5,467 nt of DNA from Oscillospiraceae bacterium (GCA_902802215.1 CADCLH010000193.1:1-5467); one strand, 5' to 3'; positions 1 through 4,561 are shown, counted from the first letter of the stretch. The notes: generated by a model not told the origin, from the sequence alone. Numbers and translations are program-made.

Positions 1-642
1 GTGGTGGTGATGGTGCTCGTGCTCGTGCTTGAGCTCCTCCATCTGGGCGCGCAGGCCGTTTTCGTCCATCGCGGAGAGGATCTGCGCCCCGCTGAGCTGC
101 TCCCAGGGGGTGGTGATGAGCCCGGCCTCGGCGTTGATGGCCTTGAGAAGCTCCGCCGCCTCGGCGACCTTCTCGGGCTTGACGGTGTCGGTGCGGCTGA
201 GGACCAGCAGGTCCGCGCTCGCGACCTGATCGTTGAAGAACTCGCCGAAGTTGCGCATGTACATTTTGGCCTTGCCGGCGTCGACGACGGTGACCTTCGC
301 GCCGATGTGCGCGCCCTCGACGCGCTCGACCGCGGCGGCGACGTCGGAGAGCTTGCCCACGCCCGAGGGCTCGATGAGGATGCGGTCGGGGGCGAAGTCG
401 GCCATCACCTGTTTGAGGGCCTTGGTGAAGTCGCCCACGAGGGTGCAGCAGATGCAGCCGGAGTTCATCTCGGTGATCTGCACGCCCGCGTCCTGCAAAA
501 AGCCGCCGTCGATGGCGATCTCACCGAACTCGTTCTCGATGAGGACGAGCTTCTCGCCCTGATAGCCCTCCGCGATCAGCTTGCGGATGAGGGTGGTCTT
601 TCCGGCGCCGAGAAAGCCGGAGAAGATGTCTATTCTGGTCAT
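1..642 (-). CDS. CobW/P47K-family GTPase, putative metal chaperone (partial, C-terminus beyond the left edge)
   Basis: The 214 visible residues show a G3E-family GTPase. The Walker A motif GFLGAGKTT is at residues 9-17, the switch-like ENEFGE at 36-41, the family's metal-binding CxCC motif (GCICC) at 62-66, a Walker B-type ILIEPSG at 88-94, and SRTD at 149-152 in the place of the usual guanine-specificity NKxD. The last visible residues, 206-214, are His-rich (KHEHE followed by five His), as in the metal-binding linkers of this family; the C-terminal CobW_C domain would follow outside the window. Family members use GTP hydrolysis to deliver metals such as zinc, cobalt or nickel to client enzymes in the cytosol; the metal and client here cannot be told. 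ATG at 642 places the P-loop at the usual distance, and a GGAAGGAAG ribosome binding site lies about 12 nt upstream. The reading frame is intact, unlike three neighbours. The gene is probably transcribed alone from its own promoter. Confidence 0.9.
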   Translation of the reverse strand, partial: MTRIDIFSGFLGAGKTTLIRKLIAEGYQGEKLVLIENEFGEIAIDGGFLQDAGVQITEMNSGCICCTLVGDFTKALKQVMADFAPDRILIEPSGVGKLSDVAAAVERVEGAHIGAKVTVVDAGKAKMYMRNFGEFFNDQVASADLLVLSRTDTVKPEKVAEAAELLKAINAEAGLITTPWEQLSGAQILSAMDENGLRAQMEELKHEHEHHHHH

Positions 643-657
643 GGTGTTCTGAAACTT

Positions 658-690
658 CCTTCCATGTATAATTTACCATTCATGTATTAT
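658..690. repeat. Pair of 15-bp imperfect direct repeats over the P47K promoter
   Basis: Plus-strand CCTTCCATGTATAAT (658-672) and CCATTCATGTATTAT (676-690) match at 12 of 15 positions and are offset by 18 bp, close to two helical turns. The second copy covers the -10 hexamer and the first covers the predicted start and early leader. This placement fits a repressor operator. Chance similarity in AT-rich DNA is possible. Confidence 0.35.
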
Positions 691-694
691 ATCA
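686..694 (-). promoter_or_regulatory. Extended -10 promoter of the P47K GTPase gene
   Basis: The minus strand reads TGATATAAT, a perfect extended -10 (TGnTATAAT). It predicts a start near 679 and a leader of about 37 nt before the ATG at 642. The -35 position (about 709-714, GGATGG) is poor, as is common when the extended -10 carries recognition. A TTGACA at 699-704 on the same strand is only 7 nt from this -10, and no good hexamer sits 17 nt beyond it. Confidence 0.55.
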
Positions 695-743
695 CCGTTG
701 TCAATGCCCCATCCGTCCCGAAGCCCGGCTGACGGGACCGGTA

Positions 744-758
744 GGTAAAAGCTTTACC
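744..758. other. Short interrupted palindrome upstream of the P47K promoter
   Basis: GGTAAA-AGC-TTTACC is a 6-bp inverted repeat with a 3-nt centre, about 65-80 bp upstream of the predicted P47K start and about 20 bp beyond the terminator hairpin of the upstream unit. It could be a small operator or part of the terminator region. No regulator is recognised. Confidence 0.25.
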
Positions 759-777
759 GATTGTTCACAAACGAAGA

Positions 778-799
778 GAAGCGCCCTTTCGGACGCTTC
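778..799 (-). terminator. Terminator hairpin after the araM/GyrI-like unit
   Basis: The minus strand folds as GAAGCGTCC-GAAA-GGGCGCTTC, a 9-bp stem with one G-T pair and a GNRA tetraloop. It lies 3 nt after the stop codon at 803-805. The following bases (TCTTCGTTTGTG) are only moderately T-rich, so termination efficiency is uncertain, but the position between two same-strand genes fits. Confidence 0.6.
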
Positions 800-802
800 C
801 TC

Positions 803-1031
803 TTACGCTTTTTTCCGGATCGGGTGGCGGATGACGGTCTTCCACTTTTCGGGCGGGACCTTCCGCGCGTCGGACAGGTAGATCTCATGGTGGAGCCGTC
901 CGGGGCCGAGGTCGTTTTCATAGCCCCGCTCCCCGCACGGCGACGAAGTTGGCCGCCGGGACCGTCACGAGCTCCGGCTTGTTCTTCGGCAGATAGAACG
1001 CCCGGTATTCCTTTTTGAAATCAAAGGCCAT
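803..1031 (-). pseudogene. GyrI-like small-molecule-binding domain protein, internally deleted and frameshifted
   Basis: Two pieces of one recognisable family are joined out of frame. From the ATG at 1031, 36 residues (MAFDFKKEYRAFYLPKNKPE onward to VRGAG) match the N-terminus of GyrI-like/AraC effector-binding domain proteins of about 200-215 residues. This frame then hits a stop at 918-920. In another frame, 925-803 encodes 40 residues beginning GYENDLG, with LHHEIYLSD and EKWKTVIRHPI, which is the C-terminus of the same family. About 135 central residues (roughly 400 nt, estimated from remembered family length) are missing, including most of the ligand-binding fold. The start is 8 nt after the araM stop with no clear ribosome binding site, which suggests coupling to araM. 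Both flanks remain conserved, so the deletion is recent or an assembly artefact; the GGGG run at the junction (about 924-927) could be microhomology. The family binds small amphipathic ligands; no specific role can be assigned. Confidence 0.85.
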
Positions 1032-1039
1032 GCGCTCGC

Positions 1040-2278
1040 TTATTCAAAATCCAGCACGCGCTTCATGCGCACGAGCGTGAGGCGGTTGCGGATGGCGGCG
1101 GAGATGTCCAGCATCTCGTCCGCGAGCGAGGGGTCGATGCCGATATGCTCGGGCAGGTACTTGCAGCCGCAGTCGGCGTAGAGCTTCTCCATCTCCTCGA
1201 CCGAGGGCAGCGCGTCCAGCATGGCGCGGATCTCCGGCCAGTGATCGACGATATTCTGGGGATCGAAGGTGCCGAGCACGTCGTTTGCGTTCTCCTTCAT
1301 GATGCCCGGGGCGAGGCGCTCGCCGAACTTCTCGCGCACCCATTCCTCCGTCAGCGGCGTAAAGGGCTTGGCCTTCGGGGTCAGAGCAGCGAGGCGGTGG
1401 TACTCCTTGATGCACGCGAAGGTGCCGACGCCCACGCACTCGCCGTGGATGCCCTCGGCCTTCTCGAAGCGCGGGGGATGCATCTCGACCAGATGGGCCA
1501 TCAGGTGCTCGGCGCCGGAGGCCGCGCGCGAGTGGTCCAGCAGCTGCATGGTCAGGCCGCTCTCCATCTGGGCCATGGTCATGGCCTCGTGGTCGGCCTC
1601 GCCGGTGGCGGCGTACTTGTCCGCCGCGTCGCGCATCAGCTTGAGCGCGTGCTCGGCCAGCTCCGCCACCATCGGGCAGTAGTACTCGCCGTCGACCAGA
1701 TGGGAGATGCGCCAGTCGGCCAGGGAGATGTACTTGGCCAGGATATCGTTGATGCCGCTGGCGATCAGGCGCTTGGGCGCGCCCTTGATGATGTCGAGAT
1801 CGGCCACGACCAGCACCGGCGCGCACATCGGCGTGGACTTCTTCTGCCCGTTGAGGATCGCCGAGCAGATGTTCGCCGTGAAGCCGTCGGACGAGGCGAG
1901 GGTCGGGATCGCCACGAAGGGGATGCCCAGCTTGTAGGCCGGATAGCGGCCGAAGTCCATGATGGTGCCTGCGCCGACGGCCACGATGACCTCGGGGCGG
2001 TCCAGCTCTTCCATCATTTTCTCGATCTGCACGTCCTCGGCGCGCAGGCCGTTGGGGTCGAGGACGATGTTCTGATCGGCCCGGATGCGCTGGCCCTCGG
2101 TCAGCTTCCAGGTGATCTGGTCGTAGACGACGGTGCGGCGCCCGGTCAGGCCGAGCTCCTGCATGTACTCCTCAAAGTGGGCGAGCGCCTTCTCTTCGAC
2201 GACGACCTTACGGGTCTCGAGCGTGTGTACCCGGCCGCATACGCACTTGCCGGTGTACTGTTCACAGTTCATGATCAT
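1040..2278 (-). CDS. araM: sn-glycerol-1-phosphate dehydrogenase (AraM/EgsA-like, iron-containing alcohol dehydrogenase superfamily)
   Basis: The 412-residue protein is intact. It carries the NAD(P)-binding GAGTIMD at residues 102-108, the IPTLASSDG segment at 124-132, and the metal-site residues expected for the superfamily: Asp178 in GINDIL, His258 in GAEHLMAH and His278 in GIHGE. The blocks AKYISLADW and VDGEYYC are typical of AraM/G1PDH rather than of glycerol dehydrogenase. Known members reduce dihydroxyacetone phosphate to sn-glycerol 1-phosphate with NAD(P)H and a bound Zn, Ni or Fe ion in the cytosol; in Bacillus the product feeds heptaprenylglyceryl phosphate synthesis. The N-terminus has Cys5, Cys12 and Cys14 followed by His18, as in clostridial homologues. 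The ATG at 2278 is chosen because AGGAGG sits 8 nt upstream; an in-frame ATG at 2272 is the alternative. The upstream extension to 2377 runs through a hairpin and is not conserved-looking. The gene lies downstream of rpsI across a large hairpin and just upstream of the GyrI-like remnant. Its own promoter was not found. Confidence 0.88.
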   Translation of the reverse strand: MIMNCEQYTGKCVCGRVHTLETRKVVVEEKALAHFEEYMQELGLTGRRTVVYDQITWKLTEGQRIRADQNIVLDPNGLRAEDVQIEKMMEELDRPEVIVAVGAGTIMDFGRYPAYKLGIPFVAIPTLASSDGFTANICSAILNGQKKSTPMCAPVLVVADLDIIKGAPKRLIASGINDILAKYISLADWRISHLVDGEYYCPMVAELAEHALKLMRDAADKYAATGEADHEAMTMAQMESGLTMQLLDHSRAASGAEHLMAHLVEMHPPRFEKAEGIHGECVGVGTFACIKEYHRLAALTPKAKPFTPLTEEWVREKFGERLAPGIMKENANDVLGTFDPQNIVDHWPEIRAMLDALPSVEEMEKLYADCGCKYLPEHIGIDPSLADEMLDISAAIRNRLTLVRMKRVLDFE

Positions 2279-2286
2279 GCGAGTTT

Positions 2287-2292
2287 CCTCCT
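2287..2292 (-). promoter_or_regulatory. Ribosome binding site of araM
   Basis: The minus strand reads AGGAGG, 8 nt before the ATG at 2278. It is the only strong site nearby and decides the start against the longer open frame beginning at 2377. Confidence 0.85.
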
Positions 2293-2338
2293 GTTTATTA
2301 TGCTGTCGCCTGTCGCAGCTTCGGTGGGGAAGGGAAAA

Positions 2339-2394
2339 GAAAACAGCCGGACGATGTACCGCCGCATGCGGCGGCACATGACCATGCTGTTTTC
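2339..2394 (-). terminator. Large two-stage hairpin between rpsI and araM, likely terminator or attenuator
   Basis: An outer stem GAAAACAGC/GCTGTTTTC (9 bp, 2339-2347 with 2386-2394) encloses a 6-nt by 6-nt internal loop. Inside that is an inner hairpin of ATGT/ACAT (2354-2357 with 2376-2379) around the perfect 16-bp palindrome CCGCCGCATGCGGCGG (2359-2374). On the minus strand the 3' arm runs into GTTTTCTTTTCCC, a usable U-tract. It begins 10 nt after the rpsI stop, so it probably ends or attenuates the ribosomal-protein transcript. araM may be expressed by read-through, since no clear separate promoter lies between 2279 and 2338. Confidence 0.75.
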
Positions 2395-2404
2395 CTTTGA
2401 TCTG

Positions 2405-2757
2405 TTAACGCTTGGAGAACTGGGGCGCGCGGCGGGCGGCCTTGAGACCGTACTTCTTGCGCTCCTTCATTCTGGGGTCGCGGGTGAGCAGGCCGGCGGC
2501 CTTGAGGGCGGCGCGGTAGCTCTCGTCGACGACGACCAGGGCGCGGGCGATGCCGTGGCGGATAGCGCCGGCCTGACCGGAGACGCCGCCGCCGGCGACG
2601 GTCGCTTCGATGTCGACCTTGCCGAGGGTGTTGGTGGTGACCAGGGGCTGACGGACGATGAGCTTCAGGGTCTCGAGCCCGAAGTAGTCGTCGATACAGA
2701 GGACTTTCTGCGGCCGGTGCCGTACATATAGGGCTTCTTGGTCTTGTAGGTTGCCAT
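2405..2757 (-). pseudogene. rpsI: 30S ribosomal protein S9, frameshifted by an internal 55-nt deletion
   Basis: S9 sits beside the mRNA and tRNA path of the small subunit head, its C-terminal tail reaching the P-site tRNA. From the ATG at 2757 the frame gives 21 residues ending GTGRRKSSV, then nine unrelated residues and a stop at 2665-2667. In another frame, 2695-2405 encodes 96 residues from IDDYFGLETL through the S9 signature region GGGVSGQAGAIRHGIARAL to the canonical end APQFSKR. Compared with remembered S9 proteins, 18 residues are missing between KSSV and IDDYFG (the ARV...GxGKIxIN strand region). With the one-base overlap at 2695, this is a 55-nt loss. Restoring it gives 135 residues, right for an S9 with this five-residue longer N-terminus. 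The start has a perfect AAGGAGGT at 8 nt. It follows rplM by 17 nt, the usual rplM-rpsI order. As read, no functional S9 can be made; a sequence or assembly error is the likely cause. Confidence 0.92.
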
Positions 2758-2765
2758 CTTTCTTT

Positions 2766-2773
2766 ACCTCCTT
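2766..2773 (-). promoter_or_regulatory. Ribosome binding site of rpsI
   Basis: The minus strand reads AAGGAGGT, fully complementary to the 16S 3' end, 8 nt before the ATG at 2757 and just after the rplM stop at 2775. It confirms the rpsI start even though the body of the gene is broken. Confidence 0.88.
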
Positions 2774-2774
2774 C

Positions 2775-3177
2775 TCAGCGATCCCAGACTTCGGGCTTCT
2801 GGGCGGCGTGGGTGTGCTCCGCGCCGGGGAAGATGCGCAGGCGCTTGAGCTGCCACTGGGCGATGGTGTTCTTCTGGAGCATGCCGCGAACGGCCAGACG
2901 CATCGCGAGCTCAGGCTTCTTCTGCATCAGGGTCTTGTACTGGGTCTCCTTCAGGCCGCCGGGGTAACCGGAGTGGGTACGGTAGTACTTCTGCTCCAGC
3001 TTCTTGCCGGTGGATGACGTAGTCGCCGCAGTCAACGTTCGGGGTGTAATCGGTCTTGAGCTTGCCGCGGAGCAGGTCGGCGGCGAGAGCCGCGGTCTTG
3101 CCCATGGGCTTGCCGGCTGCATCAAGGACGTACCATTTGCGCTCAACGGTCTCCTTGGTAAGCATGGTTGTGGACAT
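2775..3177 (-). pseudogene. rplM: 50S ribosomal protein L13, frameshifted by an internal 26-nt deletion
   Basis: L13 is an early-assembling 23S rRNA-binding protein of the large subunit. From the ATG at 3177, 55 residues read as L13 (ERKWYVLDAAGKPMGK, LLRGK, TPNVDCGDYVI); the frame then turns to unrelated sequence and stops at 2911. In another frame, 3011-2775 encodes 78 residues from TGKKLEQKYYRTHSGYPGGL through MLQKN and GAEHTHAAQKPEVWDR to the proper end. Only one base (3012) lies between the two pieces. Remembered L13 proteins carry about nine residues here (VINADKxVL), so 26 nt are missing. Restoring them gives 142 residues, the length of Escherichia coli L13. The lost residues belong to the conserved core, so shifting frames could not recover a normal protein. 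The start is supported by GGAGG at 7 nt; the frame's extension to 3279 crosses the promoter and is not used. First gene of the unit. Confidence 0.92.
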
Positions 3178-3248
3178 AGTCTTGCCTCCATATAGTAATC
3201 TAATGATTTGCGTCATTGGGAGCGCGTCGCTCTCCGCGGCGCGCTCCC
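3178..3248 (-). promoter_or_regulatory. rplM 5' leader with inverted repeat at the transcription start (possible L13 autoregulatory leader)
   Basis: The predicted start is near 3244-3245. A 9-bp perfect inverted repeat, GGGAGCGCG/CGCGCTCCC (3218-3226 with 3240-3248, 13-nt loop), spans the start; 6 of its 9 pairs or more would be in the RNA, depending on the exact start. A small second hairpin, AATGA/TCATT around a 6-nt loop, follows at about 3201-3216, then the ribosome binding site. Firmicutes rplM leaders are known to contain a regulatory RNA (L13 leader) thought to bind L13. Position and compactness fit, but the consensus could not be compared. It might instead be a DNA operator. Confidence 0.45.
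3185..3189 (-). promoter_or_regulatory. Ribosome binding site of rplM
   Basis: The minus strand has GGAGG with 7 nt to the ATG at 3177. An internal ATG at codon 5 has no comparable site, so 3177 is the start. Confidence 0.8.
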
Positions 3249-3250
3249 CT

Positions 3251-3279
3251 TTTATACCACAGGATGTCCGGCGTGTCAA
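3251..3279 (-). promoter_or_regulatory. Sigma-A promoter of the rplM-rpsI unit
   Basis: The minus strand has a perfect -35 TTGACA (3274-3279), a 17-bp spacer and -10 TATAAA (3251-3256). An A/T tract (AATTAAAAAA, 3284-3293) lies just upstream of the -35, in UP-element position, as expected of a strong ribosomal-protein promoter. The leader to the ATG at 3177 would be about 67 nt. Confidence 0.88.
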
Positions 3280-3372
3280 CGGGTTTTTTAATTCTCATTT
3301 TCAAAACTCGTAAATTCTCGTGATTTCTCCCGAATCCTCTCGAACGCTTCTTTTCGTTTTTCAGATTTGCCT
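3280..3372. promoter_or_regulatory. AT-rich spacer between divergent promoters with 10-bp phased CT repeats
   Basis: This AT-rich stretch separates the rplM and ttcA promoters. From 3307 to 3356 five consecutive 10-mers each begin CT (CTCGTAAATT, CTCGTGATTT, CTCCCGAATC, CTCTCGAACG, CTTCTTTTCG), a period of about one helical turn. Together with the flanking T-tracts this could give curved DNA or UP-element function for both promoters. No protein-binding motif is recognised. Confidence 0.4.
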
Positions 3373-3401
3373 TTGACAATCGGGCCGCGGGATCGTACAA
3401 T
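3373..3401 (+). promoter_or_regulatory. Sigma-A promoter of the ttcA-like gene
   Basis: A perfect TTGACA (3373-3378), a 17-bp spacer and TACAAT (3396-3401, one mismatch to TATAAT). The start is predicted near 3408, leaving a short leader of about 15 nt before the ATG at 3423. It is divergent from the rplM promoter. Confidence 0.85.
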
Positions 3402-3422
3402 GGGCAGCATGAGAAAGGCGGG

Positions 3423-4175
3423 ATGACCATGAACAAGGCGCTCAACGACTTTACCGGCACCGTGCGGCGGGCCGTGGACGATTACGATATGATCCAGGCG
3501 GGCGACCGCGTCGCGGTCGGCGTGTCCGGCGGGAAGGACAGTCTGGTGCTGCTGGCTGCGCTCAGCCATCTGCGCAGCTTCTACCCCCGGCCCTTCGAGC
3601 TCGAGGCGATCACGGTCGAGCTCGGCTTCGAGGGCATGGACTTCACGCCGGTCGCGGCGCTGTGCGAGGAGCTCGGCGTGCCGTACACCCGGCTGAAGAC
3701 CGACATCAAGGAGATCGTCTTCGACGTGCGGCAGGAGGACAACCCCTGCTCGCTCTGCGCCAAGATGCGGCGCGGCGCGCTCAACGACGCGATCCGCGAG
3801 CGCGGCGTCAAGAAGCTCGCCCTCGGCCACCACTTTGACGACGCGGTGGAGACCTTCCTGCTCAGCCTGCTGTTCGAGGGGCGCATCAGCTGCTTCCGCC
3901 CGGTGACGTATCTCGACCGTTCGGGCGTGACGCAGATCCGCCCGCTTGTCTACGCCGGAGAGCAGAAGATCGCAAAGCTCGCCGACGAGCTGCGTCTGCC
4001 GGTCGTGGAAAACCCCTGCCCGCAGGACAAGGGCAGCAAGCGGTATGAGGTCAAGCAGCTTTTGAAAACGATGAGCGCCGACTACCCGGACATGAAGTCC
4101 AAGATCTTCGGCGCGATGCAGCGATATCCCCTCCCCGGCTGGCAGCCGAAGGAGAACTGGCGGCTGAACCGGTAA
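3423..4175 (+). CDS. ttcA: TtcA-family tRNA 2-thiocytidine biosynthesis protein (PP-loop ATPase)
   Basis: The 250-residue protein carries the PP-loop SGGKDS at residues 35-40, the CSLC pair at 109-112 and a third cysteine at 199 (ENPCPQDKGSKR). These three cysteines match the [4Fe-4S] ligands of TtcA. GHHFDDAVETFLLSLLFEGR at 135-154 is the conserved PP-loop family segment. Known TtcA adenylates C32 of certain tRNAs with ATP and replaces the oxygen with sulfur, in the cytosol. Length fits the compact Firmicutes type; the E. coli enzyme is longer (about 310). Related sulfur-transfer paralogues such as the TtuA class remain possible, so the exact tRNA target is inference. The start is ATG 3423 or ATG 3429. 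Weak sites (AAAGG, GGCGGG) are spaced for either, and 3429 has the better spacing from GGCGGG. The gene has its own promoter, appears monocistronic, and is followed by a terminator 8 nt after the stop. The frame is intact. Confidence 0.85.
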   Translation: MTMNKALNDFTGTVRRAVDDYDMIQAGDRVAVGVSGGKDSLVLLAALSHLRSFYPRPFELEAITVELGFEGMDFTPVAALCEELGVPYTRLKTDIKEIVFDVRQEDNPCSLCAKMRRGALNDAIRERGVKKLALGHHFDDAVETFLLSLLFEGRISCFRPVTYLDRSGVTQIRPLVYAGEQKIAKLADELRLPVVENPCPQDKGSKRYEVKQLLKTMSADYPDMKSKIFGAMQRYPLPGWQPKENWRLNR

Positions 4176-4183
4176 AAAGCAGC

Positions 4184-4218
4184 GAAACGAGCCCCGACAA
4201 ACCGTCGGAGCTCGTTTC
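4184..4218 (+). terminator. Terminator of the ttcA-like gene
   Basis: GAAACGAGC/GCTCGTTTC (9 bp) continues after a C-A mismatch into CCGAC/GTCGG with loop AAACC. It starts 8 nt after the ttcA stop. The U-tract is short and partly inside the stem. The 25-nt core (4189-4213) matches 23 of 25 positions in the terminator of the opposing gene at 4568-4592 read on the minus strand. Confidence 0.75.
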
Positions 4219-4220
4219 AA

Positions 4221-4241
4221 CGTGCAGGTCCCCTCTGCACG
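4221..4241. repeat. Small hairpin CGTGCAG/CTGCACG
   Basis: A perfect 7-bp stem with loop GTCCCCT, 2 nt beyond the ttcA terminator. Its left end CGTGCAGGT (4221-4229) recurs exactly at 4287-4295, so it may mark the edge of a small inserted element that includes the palindrome at 4244-4276. Confidence 0.5.
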
Positions 4242-4243
4242 TC

Positions 4244-4276
4244 ATTGCGAGGCAGTGCGCGCACTGCCGTGGCAAT
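4244..4276. repeat. REP/MITE-like palindromic element (ATTGCGA...GTGGCAAT type)
   Basis: The 18-bp perfect palindrome GGCAGTGCGCGCACTGCC (4251-4268) is flanked by ATTGC (4244-4248) and GCAAT (4272-4276), separated by a small GA/GTG internal loop. With the surrounding GTC and CCG this looks like the widespread GTCATTGCGAG...GTGGCAATCCG class of intergenic repeats. That class assignment is from memory; no copy-number check was possible. It lies between convergent genes, the usual place for such elements. Confidence 0.65.
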
Positions 4277-4315
4277 CCGTCCTTCTCGTGCAGGTTTGCA
4301 GGCGGTGAGGTTTTT

Positions 4316-4333
4316 GCAGCGTCTTCCCGCTGC
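4316..4333. repeat. Short hairpin GCAGC/GCTGC
   Basis: A 5-bp stem with an 8-nt loop within the palindrome-rich intergenic stretch. Weak by itself; listed because it continues the series of inverted repeats. Confidence 0.3.
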
Positions 4334-4345
4334 GCCCCGGGGAAT

Positions 4346-4372
4346 CCAACGGGGGCCCGCGGGCCCCCTTGG
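4346..4372. repeat. GC-only palindrome with CCAA/TTGG arms
   Basis: The perfect 18-bp palindrome GGGGGCCCGCGGGCCCCC (4351-4368) is extended by CCAA (4346-4349) pairing TTGG (4369-4372), with C4350 bulged. The stem is extremely GC-rich and lacks a T-tract, which argues against an ordinary terminator. It is probably part of a longer repeated element spanning about 4341-4480. Confidence 0.6.
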
Positions 4373-4392
4373 CCGTTTCAATTAGGGTGGGT

Positions 4393-4430
4393 CAAGGGAG
4401 GGGAAGAATTCGGAATCTTCCCCTCCCTTG
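4393..4430. repeat. 15-bp perfect hairpin CAAGGGAGGGGAAGA/TCTTCCCCTCCCTTG
   Basis: The arms at 4393-4407 and 4416-4430 are exactly complementary, with the 8-nt loop ATTCGGAA. One strand of the stem is purely purine after the first base, which is unusual. No T-tract follows. It encodes nothing recognisable in either direction. Confidence 0.65.
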
Positions 4431-4444
4431 CGCCGCTTCTTTTG

Positions 4445-4476
4445 CAACTTTTCTTCGGGCGAGCGAAGAAAAGTTG
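4445..4476. repeat. 13-bp perfect hairpin CAACTTTTCTTCG/CGAAGAAAAGTTG
   Basis: The arms at 4445-4457 and 4464-4476 are exactly complementary, with a 6-nt loop. The T-rich arm could support bidirectional termination, but its location 15 nt from the preceding hairpin suggests it belongs to the same repeated element. Confidence 0.65.
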
Positions 4477-4561
4477 AATAACGCAGCCCACCGCCTGCAT
4501 CCACGCCGCGAGGAAACGGATTCCCGCGCACATCCGCCCGCCCTGCCCCGATAAAACACCG
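4477..4561. other. Intergenic stretch, no gene seen
   Basis: This closes the 443-nt gene-free gap between the convergent ttcA-like and mscS-like genes. It has no hairpin comparable to its neighbours, and the short open frames crossing it read as low-complexity basic peptides with no ribosome binding site. Nothing is recognised. Confidence 0.5.

Noticed and set aside
699..704. TTGACA on the minus strand as the -35 of the P47K promoter
   Set aside because: It is only 7 nt from TATAAT, and the hexamers 16-18 nt downstream (around 675-682) do not resemble a -10.
1..732. A plus-strand open frame opposite the P47K GTPase
   Set aside because: The minus strand carries Walker A, CxCC and other motifs in order; the plus frame is its shadow and continues through the promoter.
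2279..2338. A separate promoter for araM with CATAAT as -10
   Set aside because: The -35 position has no likeness to TTGACA, and the predicted start would fall at or beside the ribosome binding site.
1145..2731. A 528-codon plus-strand open frame opposite araM and rpsI
   Set aside because: It is antisense to genes with clear family motifs, has no ribosome binding site, crosses the hairpin at 2339-2394, and its translation is rich in repetitive Leu/Gly/Asp/Val as expected from high-GC antisense.
2405..3177. Programmed frameshifting or translational bypassing as the explanation for rplM and rpsI
   Set aside because: Recoding can change frame or skip extra bases but cannot supply the missing conserved residues (about 9 and 18); no slippery heptamer is present at the junctions.
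3288..4220. A 310-codon minus-strand open frame opposite ttcA
   Set aside because: It is antisense to an intact PP-loop protein and runs through the divergent promoter region; composition is biased and no domain is recognisable.
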